64,000 nucleotides of DNA from Diaphorobacter ruginosibacter (lineage in GTDB: Bacteria > Pseudomonadota > Gammaproteobacteria > Burkholderiales > Burkholderiaceae_C). Both the position numbers and the translations under genes were made by a program. Positions 45,408 to 55,200 of this stretch are shown here, piece after piece; the first letter of the stretch is position 1, and each line of letters starts with the position of its first letter. The DNA is taken from the NCBI RefSeq assembly GCF_014395975.1, contig NZ_CP060714.1, positions 4,774,001 to 4,838,000 on the forward strand. Reading direction: 5' to 3'. The notes under the pieces were generated by a model. The model was not told the origin of the DNA and did not search any database. It worked only from the letters and a program-made list of their open reading frames with translations.

Positions 45408-47873
45408 ATGGAATATCCGCCCTCATCCACCACCGATCAGCGTCTGGCACAGTATGGCCGTCAGCGTTTTTCCGAGGGCTTGGTCGCTGGCCTGCCCGGT
45501 CTGGGCAACAGGCTCCAGGAGTTCGCATCCACGCTGGCCGCGCAGACGGGAACCTTGAAGGACATGCAGTCGCGCCGCGACTCCTGGATGTCCTATTCCG
45601 GACATGAGCGCGAGTGGCTTGCACGTGTGAAGCAGGCATGGCTCGACGCGGCACAGGCGTCAAGCGAAGGGGCTGCGGCACCATCCACCACGCAATCGCA
45701 GGAGCTGTCCCTCGATGGCGGGCTGGAACTGCTCAGCGACGACGTGGTGGAGAACAAGATCCTCGCATCGCGCATCGCCCTCACGGTGAGCGAGCATGTG
45801 GGCAATCACTACGAAACGGTCCGGCTGCGTTCTCAGCGGCTGCTGGGGCAGGAGCTGTCGTCCAAGGACCTGCTGCGGCCCGAGACCGTCTGCCTGCATC
45901 TGGTCAATCAATGGATCGACTGCGGCATGTCGCGCTCCGACCTGCAACTGATGCTCGATCCGCTGCAGACCGAGTTGTCGCAACTGCTGGAAAGCCAATA
46001 CCAGGCGCTCAACAAGCTGTACGAGGAGCGCGGCGTGTCCGCCACCACGGCCCATGACCTGCGTGCCCGCGTCAAGCGCACGGCATCGGGTTCGGCTGCC
46101 GGCGGGGCCACCGCACCGGGCATGCCCCACAGCGGCTTCGACAGCGGACCCGCGCCCATGGGCAGCGGTTTTGCGGGAGTGCCCGCCAGCAGCGCGTTCG
46201 TGATGCCCCAGGCGACGGGGTGGGCCGGTGCGGCCGCGCAGGGCGCCGGGCAGATTCCGCCGCAGTTGCTGGCGCAGCTCAATGCACAGATGCAGGCCAA
46301 TGCGCAATTGAACGCGCAACTCAATGCACAGATGGTGGCCGCACCATTCATTGCACCGCTGCAGCGCGCGCGCCAGCGTGCGGCAGCCGTGATGGTCCAA
46401 CTGCGCAACATGCTGACCCAGCCGGTCATGAACTACGACATGGTCAACGCGCCACCGGCGTCGGCGGCGCTCGTGCAGGCCATGACCGACTATCGCAACA
46501 TCTCTCCCGACACCATGCTGGTGACCGTCCCGGGAGGCATGGCGGCCATGACGCAGCCGCAGGACTATTCACCCCAGGTCGTCTACCAGGTGATGGGCGC
46601 CATGCGCGAGCGCGCCACGGAATTCAAGAAGAAGGCCACCACGGCCAGCGAAAAGGCGATCATCGAAGTGGTGGCGCTGATGTTCCAGAGCATCCTGAAC
46701 GAGGATCGCCTGCCGCCGTCCATTCGCGTCTGGTTTGCGCGCCTGCAGGTGCCGGTGCTGCGCGTGGCCCTGGCCGAGCCCGATTTCTTCAGCAACATGA
46801 CGCATCCCGCGCGCCAGCTCATCGATCGCATGGGCTCGTGCGTGCTGGGCTTCGATGCCGCCACCATCAACGGCACGGCGCTGGAAGCCGAAGTGCGTCG
46901 CATCGTGCAGGTGATCGAGCAGTACCCCGAGACCGGCAGCCGCGTCTTCCAGCTGGTGTTCGAGGAGTTTGAGCGCTTCATCGCGAAGTCGCTCGCGGAG
47001 AGCTCGAGCACGCAGAAGATCGTGGGCGTGGCCCAGCAGGTGGAGCAGCGCGAGACGCTGGCCGTGCAGTACACGATCGAGCTGCGGGACATGCTCAAGG
47101 ACATGCAGGTGCGCGACGAGATCCGCGACTTCCTGTTCAAGAGCTGGGCCGAGGTGCTGGCGGTCTCCGCCCTGCGCAACGGTCCGCAGCACGCCGACAC
47201 GGTGGCGCTCAAGCGCTCTGCCGCCGACCTGGTCTGGGCCGCGAGCGCCAAGCCGCATCGCGCGGAGCGCGCCCAGGTCATCCAGCACCTGCCGGCGCTG
47301 CTGCAGAACCTGCGACATGGCCTGAGCCTCACGGGGGTCAGCGGGGCGCCGCAGGATGCGCAGATCAAGATTCTCACCGATACCCTGGCCGATGCCTTCC
47401 TCTCGAAGACGGCCACCATCCCGCGCGCGCACATCGATGCCATGGTCAAGCGCCTCGCCAATCTGGAGGACGTGATCGGCGATACGGATGCGGGCGATAT
47501 TGCGCTCAATGCCGAGAACGTCGAAATGCTGCTGGGCATCGATGCCTCGTCCTTGCAGGTGATTCCCGACAACGGCACGGCGGTGCGCGACGAGATCGTG
47601 CGCTGGGCGCAGCAGATGTCGCTTGGTGCCTGGTTCACGCTCGACCACAACGGCAACTCGGCGCAGGTGCAGTACGCATGGCATAGCCAGCGCAAGCAGC
47701 TGCACCTGTTCGTGGCCATGGACGGTACCAGCTACCTGATCCAGTTGCGCCGCCTGGGTGCCTACCTGCAGTCGGGCCTGCTGGTGGCCAAGGAAGAGGA
47801 AGCCCTGACCATGCGCGCGACGCGCGATGCGCTGGTCAAGCTCCATGCCAATCCGGAGCGGCTGCTCGGATAG
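45408..47873 (+). CDS. DUF1631 protein
   Basis: The protein has 821 residues. The whole length follows the DUF1631 pattern of beta- and gamma-proteobacteria: ELLSDDVVENKILASRIA near residue 110, a glutamine-rich low-complexity stretch (about residues 265-305, with a repeated LNAQ), and a conserved helical core with HPARQLIDRMGSCVLGF. The C-terminus (RWAQQMSLGAWFTLDHNGNSAQVQYAW...) resembles PilZ-related beta folds, which might bind cyclic nucleotides; that is inference. No function is established for the family. The next gene follows after 11 bases. Confidence 0.85.
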   Translation: MEYPPSSTTDQRLAQYGRQRFSEGLVAGLPGLGNRLQEFASTLAAQTGTLKDMQSRRDSWMSYSGHEREWLARVKQAWLDAAQASSEGAAAPSTTQSQELSLDGGLELLSDDVVENKILASRIALTVSEHVGNHYETVRLRSQRLLGQELSSKDLLRPETVCLHLVNQWIDCGMSRSDLQLMLDPLQTELSQLLESQYQALNKLYEERGVSATTAHDLRARVKRTASGSAAGGATAPGMPHSGFDSGPAPMGSGFAGVPASSAFVMPQATGWAGAAAQGAGQIPPQLLAQLNAQMQANAQLNAQLNAQMVAAPFIAPLQRARQRAAAVMVQLRNMLTQPVMNYDMVNAPPASAALVQAMTDYRNISPDTMLVTVPGGMAAMTQPQDYSPQVVYQVMGAMRERATEFKKKATTASEKAIIEVVALMFQSILNEDRLPPSIRVWFARLQVPVLRVALAEPDFFSNMTHPARQLIDRMGSCVLGFDAATINGTALEAEVRRIVQVIEQYPETGSRVFQLVFEEFERFIAKSLAESSSTQKIVGVAQQVEQRETLAVQYTIELRDMLKDMQVRDEIRDFLFKSWAEVLAVSALRNGPQHADTVALKRSAADLVWAASAKPHRAERAQVIQHLPALLQNLRHGLSLTGVSGAPQDAQIKILTDTLADAFLSKTATIPRAHIDAMVKRLANLEDVIGDTDAGDIALNAENVEMLLGIDASSLQVIPDNGTAVRDEIVRWAQQMSLGAWFTLDHNGNSAQVQYAWHSQRKQLHLFVAMDGTSYLIQLRRLGAYLQSGLLVAKEEEALTMRATRDALVKLHANPERLLG

Positions 47874-47884
47874 GCGCTGTCCCT

Positions 47885-48436
47885 ATGGCCCTGCCGCAGA
47901 CCTTGCCCAACGCGTACACGGACAGTGCGGCGCCCTCCGCTGCGCTGCCGCCGTTCTTTGCCGTGTCGCTGCGCAAGTTTGCGTTGCTGAGCGTCTGCAC
48001 GCTGGGGCTGTACCACTTGTACTGGTTCTACCGGCATTGGCAGCATGTCCGTGCATGGAGCAGCGATCAGGCGTTCTCGCCGGCCCGGCGCACGCTGCTG
48101 TTCTTCCTCTATGGCTTCGTGCTTTTCGCGCGGGTGCGTGCGCTCGACCTGCAGGCCAATGGCCGCTCGGGGCTGCGGCCTGTCCTGCTGGGCCTGGGCT
48201 ATATTGCGGCGAACGCGTTCGATCTGCTGCCGGCTCCGTTCTGGTTGCTGAGCCTCTTCGGCTTCGTGTTCCTGCTGCCGGTGCAGTCCTGCGCGAACCG
48301 CCTCAATGAACAGCTGTGCGCGACGCCCTTCGAGCGCAATGCGCGGCTGACCGGATGGGACTGGCCCGTGGTGCTGCTGGGTATCGTTCTCGTGATATTC
48401 AGCGTGGTGGCCGCGATCGACGAAATGGGCGCATGA
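47885..48436 (+). CDS. Hypothetical four-helix membrane protein (DUF4234-like start)
   Basis: The protein has 183 residues. The motif FALLSVCTLGLYHLYWFYRHWQHVRAW resembles the GLY..YW block of DUF4234-type membrane proteins. Four helices lie near residues 32-48, 70-84, 98-132 and 158-178. It is the second gene of a small run DUF1631-this-lipoprotein with 11-base and 18-base gaps, so it may be co-transcribed. No function is known. Confidence 0.65.
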   Translation: MALPQTLPNAYTDSAAPSAALPPFFAVSLRKFALLSVCTLGLYHLYWFYRHWQHVRAWSSDQAFSPARRTLLFFLYGFVLFARVRALDLQANGRSGLRPVLLGLGYIAANAFDLLPAPFWLLSLFGFVFLLPVQSCANRLNEQLCATPFERNARLTGWDWPVVLLGIVLVIFSVVAAIDEMGA

Positions 48437-48454
48437 CAAGCAAAGATGGAGACC

Positions 48455-48871
48455 ATGGCGACACGCAAGAAAACCAAGAACAAGTCCCGGCGGCTGCAGT
48501 CCGCGATCCGTCTCATGCGTTCGAGGCGGCGCCTTTCGGCCTGCATCCTCATGACGACGGCGCTCGGCGGCTGCGAGGTGCAATGCCAGAATGAAGTGCT
48601 GGACACCCTGGCCTCGCCGCGAGGTGACTATGTGGCCGTGACCTTTGCGCGCAACTGCGGCGCAACCACGGGACAGAACACGCAGGTGTCTATCGTGCCT
48701 GCCCACGCGGACATTAAGGACTGCGCCGGAAATGCGCTGGCCGTCGATGGCCGGCCACCGCTGCGGCTGCAATGGAGAGCCGACGGGCAACTCGTCATTT
48801 CGGGCGCGGGCAACGCCCGGGCGTTCAAGAAGCAGGGCGAGGCCTCGGGCGTGGCCATCACCTACGAGTAG
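48455..48871 (+). CDS. Putative small lipoprotein, hypothetical
   Basis: The protein has 138 residues from MATRKKTKNK; the ATG 9 bases before is less well placed for its GGAGAC ribosome site. A strongly basic start (KKTKNKSRR ... RSRRR) is followed by a short hydrophobic stretch and LGGCEVQC, which could be a lipobox but is imperfect. Three or four further Cys follow. The rest is a small beta-rich domain. The family is not recognised. Confidence 0.55.
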   Translation: MATRKKTKNKSRRLQSAIRLMRSRRRLSACILMTTALGGCEVQCQNEVLDTLASPRGDYVAVTFARNCGATTGQNTQVSIVPAHADIKDCAGNALAVDGRPPLRLQWRADGQLVISGAGNARAFKKQGEASGVAITYE

Positions 48872-48891
48872 CCGCTTCCGCTGTCGCAGCT

Positions 48892-49377
48892 TCAGTCGAA
48901 GGCATCGTCGTCTGGAGCGGGGCTTCCCGCATTCCTGAGCACCTTGCGCACCACATCGCCGCCGAAACCGCGTGCGGCCAGAAAACGCATCTGCCGGGCG
49001 CGTTCCTGGGGCGTGTCGGCGATCGTCCTGCCGCCAAAGCGGGCGCGCCAGACGGCGGCGGCCCGTTCGAGCTCGCTGGCCTGCAGCTCGGCCGCGGTGG
49101 CCTTGATGAGCGCATCATCGAGGCCCTTGCTGCGCAGTTCCTGCACGACGCGCTGCGTGCCCATGCGCGCTGCGCGGCGATGCACGACGGACGCGGCAAC
49201 CCGCTCGGGGTCGATGAAATTCTTCGCCTCCAGCTCGTCCAGGATGGCGTTCAGGTCGTCGCCTTCCTCCTCGTTCACATGGCGCGCGAGCTTGGCCTCG
49301 AGTTCCTTGCGCGAGTGCTCGCGCTGGGCCAGCAATTTCAGCGCGCGGCCCTTGAGCGACAATTTGGCGAATCCCAT
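48892..49377 (-). CDS. recX: Regulatory protein RecX
   Basis: The protein has 161 residues from MGFAKLSLKGRALKLLAQREHS at 49377. Three-helix repeats typical for RecX are seen: SRKELEAKLARH, LDELEAKNFIDPERVAASVVHRRA and GTQRVVQELRSKGL. RecX blocks RecA filament extension. It lies directly after recA with a terminator in between, as in E. coli. Confidence 0.95.
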   Translation of the reverse strand: MGFAKLSLKGRALKLLAQREHSRKELEAKLARHVNEEEGDDLNAILDELEAKNFIDPERVAASVVHRRAARMGTQRVVQELRSKGLDDALIKATAAELQASELERAAAVWRARFGGRTIADTPQERARQMRFLAARGFGGDVVRKVLRNAGSPAPDDDAFD

Positions 49378-49404
49378 GGGCTGACAACCAATCCGGCAAT
49401 AAAG

Positions 49405-49442
49405 CAAAAAGGGGCCGTCCAGCCAGGGTGGCTGTGCGGCCC
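49405..49442 (-). terminator. Terminator between recA and recX
   Basis: On the minus strand GGGCCG-CA-CAGCCA-CCC-TGGCTG-GA-CGGCCC forms a long stem and is followed by CTTTTT (49405-49411). It ends the recA transcript before recX, so recX would be made by read-through, keeping RecX far below RecA. Confidence 0.85.
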
Positions 49443-49506
49443 GTGAAGTCGAAAATGATTCGACAATTGCAAAGAAAACTGTTGAAAGTGGCGCAGCGCG
49501 AGCGGA

Positions 49507-50598
49507 TCAGGCTTCGCCGTCGTCCTCGGCCTCGTCGCCGCCCGCGCCAGGCGCCGCGGCCACGGCAGTCACGCCGATCAGCGGGATGTTCAGCGACTCG
49601 CGCACCTTGTTCTCGATCTCGATGGCGAGGTCGCGGTTCTCGCGCAGGAATTCGCGCGAGTTGTCGCGGCCCTGGCCGATCTTCTCGCCGTTGTAGGCAT
49701 ACCAGGCACCGCTCTTCTCGATGATGCGCGCGTTCACGCCCATGTCGATGATTTCGCCCTCGCGCGAGATGCCTTCGCCGAACAGGATGTCGAACTCGGC
49801 CGTCTTGAACGGAGGCGAGACCTTGTTCTTCACGACCTTCACCTTGGTCTCGTTGCCGATGGCCTCGTCGCCCTTCTTGATGGTTCCAGTGCGGCGGATG
49901 TCGAGACGCACGGAGGCGTAGAACTTCAGCGCATTGCCGCCGGTGGTGGTCTCGGGCGAACCGAACATCACGCCGATCTTCATGCGGATCTGATTGATGA
50001 AGATGACCATGCAATTGGTCTTCTTGATGGTTGCGGTGAGCTTGCGCAGTGCCTGGCTCATCAGGCGGGCCTGCAGGCCGGGCAGGGCGTCGCCCATCTC
50101 GCCTTCGATTTCTGCCTTGGGCGTGAGCGCGGCGACCGAGTCGACGACGATCAGGTCCACCGCGCCGGAGCGCACCAGTGAATCGACAATCTCGAGCGCC
50201 TGCTCGCCGGTGTCGGGCTGGCTGATCAGCATGTCGCTGAGGTTCACGCCAAGCTTTTGCGCATAGGAGGTGTCGAGCGCATGTTCCGCATCGATGAACG
50301 CGCAGGTGCCGCCCTGCTTCTGCATTTCGGCAATGACCTGCAGCGTGAGCGTGGTCTTGCCCGAGCTTTCGGGACCGTAGATCTCGACCACACGGCCGCG
50401 GGGCAGGCCGCCCACGCCCAGCGCAACGTCAAGGCCCAGCGAACCGGTGGAGACGACCTGGATGTCCTCGATCTTCTCGCCTTCGCCCAGGCGCATGATG
50501 GTGCCCTTGCCGAACTGCTTTTCGATCTGTGCCAGGGCGGCTTGCAGCGCCTTGGCCTTTTCGCTGGTGTCTACGGTGCTCTTCACAGTGGTGTCCAT
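49507..50598 (-). CDS. recA: Recombinase RecA
   Basis: The protein has 363 residues from MDTTVKST at 50598, with an AGAGGA site 8 bases upstream; a start at 50625 (MATSKRTPSM) with GGAAAG upstream is also possible and would add 9 residues. Walker A is GPESSGKTTL, Walker B LIVVDSVAAL, and the DNA-binding loops MSQALRKLT and MKIGVMFGSPETTTGGNALKFYASVR are intact. Strand exchange and SOS co-protease are its roles. The C-terminus is acidic (Asp/Glu-rich). Confidence 0.98.
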   Translation of the reverse strand: MDTTVKSTVDTSEKAKALQAALAQIEKQFGKGTIMRLGEGEKIEDIQVVSTGSLGLDVALGVGGLPRGRVVEIYGPESSGKTTLTLQVIAEMQKQGGTCAFIDAEHALDTSYAQKLGVNLSDMLISQPDTGEQALEIVDSLVRSGAVDLIVVDSVAALTPKAEIEGEMGDALPGLQARLMSQALRKLTATIKKTNCMVIFINQIRMKIGVMFGSPETTTGGNALKFYASVRLDIRRTGTIKKGDEAIGNETKVKVVKNKVSPPFKTAEFDILFGEGISREGEIIDMGVNARIIEKSGAWYAYNGEKIGQGRDNSREFLRENRDLAIEIENKVRESLNIPLIGVTAVAAAPGAGGDEAEDDGEA

Positions 50599-50653
50599 GG
50601 ATGGGGTCCTCTTGCTTGTTGCCATTGCGCTTTCCGTTTGAATCTGAGAATAA

Positions 50654-50669
50654 CTGTATTTAATAACAG
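50654..50669 (-). promoter_or_regulatory. LexA box of recA
   Basis: CTGT-ATTTAATA-ACAG is a perfect match to the CTGT-N8-ACAG SOS operator, 29-56 bases upstream of the two candidate recA starts. It shows that recA is under LexA control. Confidence 0.9.
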
Positions 50670-50778
50670 TCTGTATGCTTGAGCAGTAGTTTATGCCGGG
50701 ATACTTTTCCGTCAAAGGTGTTTTTAGTCAGTTTGCCTGACAATATGCCATCCACGGCACAACGCAAGGAATACGCCC

Positions 50779-51273
50779 ATGTCCGACAACCTGCACCCGG
50801 CAGCTCCCGCCTCCGATGCCTGGCGTGAAACCCATCTGGGCCGGTTGCTCGGACATGCCATGCGCCGCTTCGACGAGCGCGTCTACCAGCTCATGGCGCA
50901 CGACGTGGAGGTGCCGCTGGCGCTCTCGAACCTGGCGGCACGCGAGCAGGTCAGCGCAGCCCATATCCACATCACGCGGCACCTGTCGCTGGCGGGCGAT
51001 CGCGTGACGGACCTGGCGCAGTCCGCAGGCATGACCAAGCAGGCGATGGCCAGCCTGGTCGACCAATGCGAGGCCTGGGGGCTGGTGACCAAGGCGTCCG
51101 ACCCGCACGACGCGCGCGCCCGTATCGTGCGTTTCACGGAGACGGGGCTGGCATGGCTCAAGGCGTTTGAGATGGCGGTGGCGCAGGCGGAAGCCGAGTT
51201 TCGGGAGGCCGTGGGCGAGGATGTCGCGACGGTGGTGGCGCTGGGCCTCGAGGCCTACGCGGGAGCGGACTGA
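50779..51273 (+). CDS. MarR-family transcriptional regulator
   Basis: The protein has 164 residues. The winged-helix core is DRVTDLAQSAGMTKQAMASLVDQCEAWGLVTKASDPHDARARIVRFTETG (residues 74-123). AAGGAA lies upstream of its ATG at 50779. It is divergent from recA and its 3' end overlaps the convergent HD-domain gene by 19 bases. Its target and ligand are unknown. Confidence 0.93.
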   Translation: MSDNLHPAAPASDAWRETHLGRLLGHAMRRFDERVYQLMAHDVEVPLALSNLAAREQVSAAHIHITRHLSLAGDRVTDLAQSAGMTKQAMASLVDQCEAWGLVTKASDPHDARARIVRFTETGLAWLKAFEMAVAQAEAEFREAVGEDVATVVALGLEAYAGAD

Positions 51274-51830
51274 AATCGGGTGTGCAGTGCGGCCGCATGC
51301 TCCATGTGGTGCACGAAGTGGGAGAGCTCCGGGGGCGTGGCCTGGCCATCCTTGGCCTGATCGTCCCAGCGGCGTAGCGCAATGGCCTCCTGCGCGAAAG
51401 GTCGGGCGGCAAATTCCCGGGCCTGATCCTGCGTGAAGACACCGCCTTGCAGCGACAGGCTGCGCACGGAATCGGCCGAGAGCGACGCGAGATAACCGGA
51501 CTCGCGCGCACAGAGGTAACGCTTGGCCTCGACGTGCATGCGGATGGGCGCCAGCGTGGCCTCGCCGAACAGCCCACGCAGGAACGGAATGCAGAGGTAT
51601 TGGTGCAGGTCGTCGACGCCCTCGATGGTGGGTGAGCCCTGCATGCCGTGCAGCAGGTGGCCCAGGTCGTGGAGCAGGGCGGCGGTGATCAGGTCGCTGC
51701 CGGCGCCGGACTGTTCTGCGAAGTGGGCGGTCTGGAGAGCATGTTCCAACTGGGTGACCGGCTCGCCGTCGTATCGGGCGTGGCCCCGGGTTTCGAACAG
51801 GTGGACGATATCGGCAATGTTCAGGCCCAC
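51255..51830 (-). CDS. phnZ: PhnZ-like HD-domain mixed-valence diiron oxygenase (phosphonate cleavage)
   Basis: The protein has 191 residues from the GTG at 51830, which has a perfect AAGGAG site 8 bases upstream; longer frames lack one. It aligns without gaps to marine PhnZ at every metal and substrate residue I can recall: Tyr20, Glu23, His30, His54-Asp55 (LLHDLGH), His76, His99 (HVEAKRYLC) and Asp156 (RRWDD). PhnZ opens 2-amino-1-hydroxyethylphosphonate to glycine and phosphate with O2. The protein fits the 'phosphonate degradation HDIG' family. The partner PhnY* dioxygenase is not in the window, so the true substrate may differ. It overlaps the MarR gene by 19 bases. Confidence 0.85.
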   Translation of the reverse strand: MGLNIADIVHLFETRGHARYDGEPVTQLEHALQTAHFAEQSGAGSDLITAALLHDLGHLLHGMQGSPTIEGVDDLHQYLCIPFLRGLFGEATLAPIRMHVEAKRYLCARESGYLASLSADSVRSLSLQGGVFTQDQAREFAARPFAQEAIALRRWDDQAKDGQATPPELSHFVHHMEHAAALHTRFQSAPA

Positions 51831-52227
51831 AAAGGCGCTCCTTGCACGGGACGCACAGCACCGGAAGGAAAACTGTCTATCTGATGCATGAATCCGAAGT
51901 GCGGCCAAGATCGCTTGATTTGAATCAAAACAGTATCCATCAATGAGCAAATAACAATGTTTAACCGTATTGGTGGAACGATTGTGACGGTTTCGTAACT
52001 TTTAACTTACACGTGTGTTTATTTGATTTAAATTGATAACACATGTGCCGCCCCGGGTGGGTCAGGCCATGCCATCGCCTGCCGCGCACCCCCGGGCCCT
52101 GCGCATCCGGGCGTGCCTCTGCCATGTGCTCGCCGCTGCGCAGCCAGTTTCAGAAATCTCAGGAGTCGTCTTGTCTATTCCCCATTACCGCCCTTGGCGC
52201 CGTTGCGCCGAGCTGTCGGAGCCTTGC
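51831..52227. other. Divergent gap between PhnZ-like and DUF11 genes
   Basis: The gap of 397 bases is AT-rich at 51940-52050 with stretches like TTTGATTTAAATTGATAA, suited to a promoter for the DUF11 gene. The open frame continues upstream from the chosen DUF11 start; a TTG at 52171 with AGGAG ahead (CAGGAG, 52159-52164) is a possible earlier start. I see no RNA gene or repeat. Confidence 0.4.
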
Positions 52228-55200
52228 ATGAAGAATGCGGGCCAGCAGCCCCCACCGTTGTCCTCCGCTGGAAGCTCCCGCTGGAAGCTGGCCGCATTTC
52301 TTGCGGCCGGGCTGTCCCCCTTGTGGGCACAGGCTGCAACAAACTATGACGTGCTGGTCAATCAGGACGTCTTTCTGGAGCAGACGGGCACCAGCGGCAA
52401 CACAGTCGATAACGGCCCTGCCGGCGGACAGTTCATTCTGCGGACCAAGGTCAAGATCAATGGGGGCAGCGGGACGTTGAGCAACGTGACGCTGACCGAA
52501 AAGCTGCCCGTGGGAGCGATCTTCCAAGGTGTTACTCCCGCGTGGTGTCCAGCGGCACCGGCTCCCGGCACCGTCATCACTGCAGGCAACGCCAGCATTG
52601 AGTGCACCCTGCCCGCAGTGGACTCTGCAGACTTCGTCAATGTGGATTTCAAGGTGCTGCTGCCAACGCGCGGAACCGATTGGACATTCACCGCCTCTAC
52701 CGCCCCCGTGGCGGGCAATAGCGACATCGACGCCGGCAACAACAACGGCATTGCGCGCGGCATCACGACCTACGAGCGTGCTGATCTGGCCGTGCGCATT
52801 GCCGCTCCGGCCAATGACTCCACGGTCACCCAGGGTGCCGTGGTGAACTACCAGGTCGTGGCCAGCAACGCGGACTCCACCTACGCCTTCCCGTTGAAGG
52901 AAGGGGAAAAGGCCGTTGTGCGTTTTGCGCAGCCCACGGGCACCCAGTTCCAGGGATCGCCAACAGGCAACGGATGGATCTGCACTCCAGGATCAGATGC
53001 CACCACCAGCCCTCCAACGCCCTACCAGGACTGCACCTATACCGTTCCGGCGGGAACCAGCATTGCCAAGGGCGGCGACCTGCCTGCATTGACCTTCCCG
53101 GCGCTGGTGCAAGTCGGCTCGGGCCAAGTGCCCGCACAAGCCTCCATCAAGGGGCTGGATGCAGGGGGCAACGAGTTTGCCGAGTCCGTTTGGACGAACA
53201 ACACGACCAATACGGCGATCAACGTTCAGCCCAACCAGCAGTTGGACATGGCACTGATCAAAACGGTCAACACGCCGACGCTCGACATGGACGCGACGGG
53301 CGACGTGCCGGTGGAGTACACCTTGAAGGTCAGCCGCAACTCCGGGTTGTTGAGCCCGGACGGCATAACCGTGACCGACACGCTCCCGGCCGGGGTGAGC
53401 TACACCGGTTTCACGGGCCCGGACTGGAGCTGCTCTGCAGCCGGCCAGCAGGTGACCTGCACCTACGGCGGCAACCTGACGCTGGGCAATACCAATCCCG
53501 CGACGTTTCCGAACCTCGTCATCCAGGCTTTGGTGGCTCAGGCCACGCTGAATGGGGCCACCGAGGGTGCCACCCTGGTCAATCAGGCCGTGTTGAGCGT
53601 ACCCAACGAGTCCGCAACGAGTGATCTCGACAACAACCAGTCGTCGGCGAAGATGACGGTCACCGACAAGCTCAATCTGGCGATCAGCAAGACGGCCAGC
53701 GCCTCGGTGGTGGCATCGGGCCAGGATTATTTCTACAACATTCCCGTCACGAACAACGGACCGCTGAACGTGCGGCCGGGCCAGACCATCACCATCACCG
53801 ACCAGCTCGACCCGCGTCTGGAGTTCCTCGGCGTGGTGCCCGCAGACTCTCCGTGGAGCTGCACTCCCGCGACGTCCAGCACGCTGGGCGCGCTCATTAC
53901 CTGCACGCTGAACACCGGCCTGGATGCGCGCGCGACCAGCACGCTGAGGCTGAATGTCAGGCCGCACCTGAATAACGGCGAGTTTGCCAAGATCGAGAAT
54001 CAGGCGACTCTGACGGGGGTTCAAGGTCGTACGCAAGTGACTACCCTGACCAACAAGCCTTCGGTCAACCTGTCCGGACTGGTGGCTGATCTCTCCATCA
54101 CCAAGGACCGGCTGCTCACCCCCGCGGCAGAACATACGCCGGTCTATCCCCACGGCAACAACGCTTCGGGATCGGAGGTCGTTTATACGCTGCAGGTCAT
54201 GAACAACCCGGTGGCCGGTCAATCGACCCAGACGGCCAGAACCGTCACCGTGACCGACACGGTGAACAACCTGATCAACACTGCCAGGGCAACCGCGCTG
54301 GGAGCAGAGAATGTGCCGCTGTACACGCAGAGCGGTCGTTACCTGACCGCAGAGGTCCAGATGCCCGAACTCACGGGACTTCCCATCCCCCTGCCCAGCG
54401 CCGATCTGTGCACGCTGAGCAATACCAACGCGGACACCGCCTCGCAGGTGGCCTGTACGCTGCACAACCTGCCGGTCAGCGACACCCTGGTCTACACCAT
54501 CGTCATCAAGGCACGCCAATGGGTGGATCCTGCTGCTGCGGGCACGCAGAGCAACACGATCTCGAACACCGCCAACGTTCGCTCTTCCGACACCGCGGAA
54601 TACGCACAGGGCAAGCCCAACAGTGCCACGGTGACGTTGGACCTGGAAGCGCGGACCGACATGACCGTGACCAAGGTGCCGAACCCGCAGGGCTCCGCCG
54701 CGGCGGGCCAGCCCATCACCTATACGCTGACGGCCAAGAATGCCGGTCCATCGGCGGCGCGGCGTGTCAAGCTGGAAGACGTTCTGCCCGTGGGCGCGAT
54801 CTGGGTGCAGCTCCCGGCATTCAGCGACAACGGCGGCTCCTGCCGATTGACGGACGGAGGCAGTAGCGCCAAAGCCATCGTCGTGGGAGAGTTGATTGAT
54901 GCTACGTACACGCACCTGGTGTGCGCATGGAATGACAGCGTTGCGTTCGGCTTGAATGATCAGCGGTACGTGACCTACCAACTGCGCTCCGTGACCAAGG
55001 ACGCGCCATCGCAACTGGACAACGCAGTCCATGTCAGCACGGCAACGCCCGAGATCAACGATGCGAACAACGATGCCAGTGCACGCGTGACCCTGGATGC
55101 GCCTCAGGTGGACGTGCTGATCAACATGAAGCACACCCACGACGGCATTCCGCTCGACACCGGTGCAACGCAGTACACCATCACGGTGACCAACAATGCC

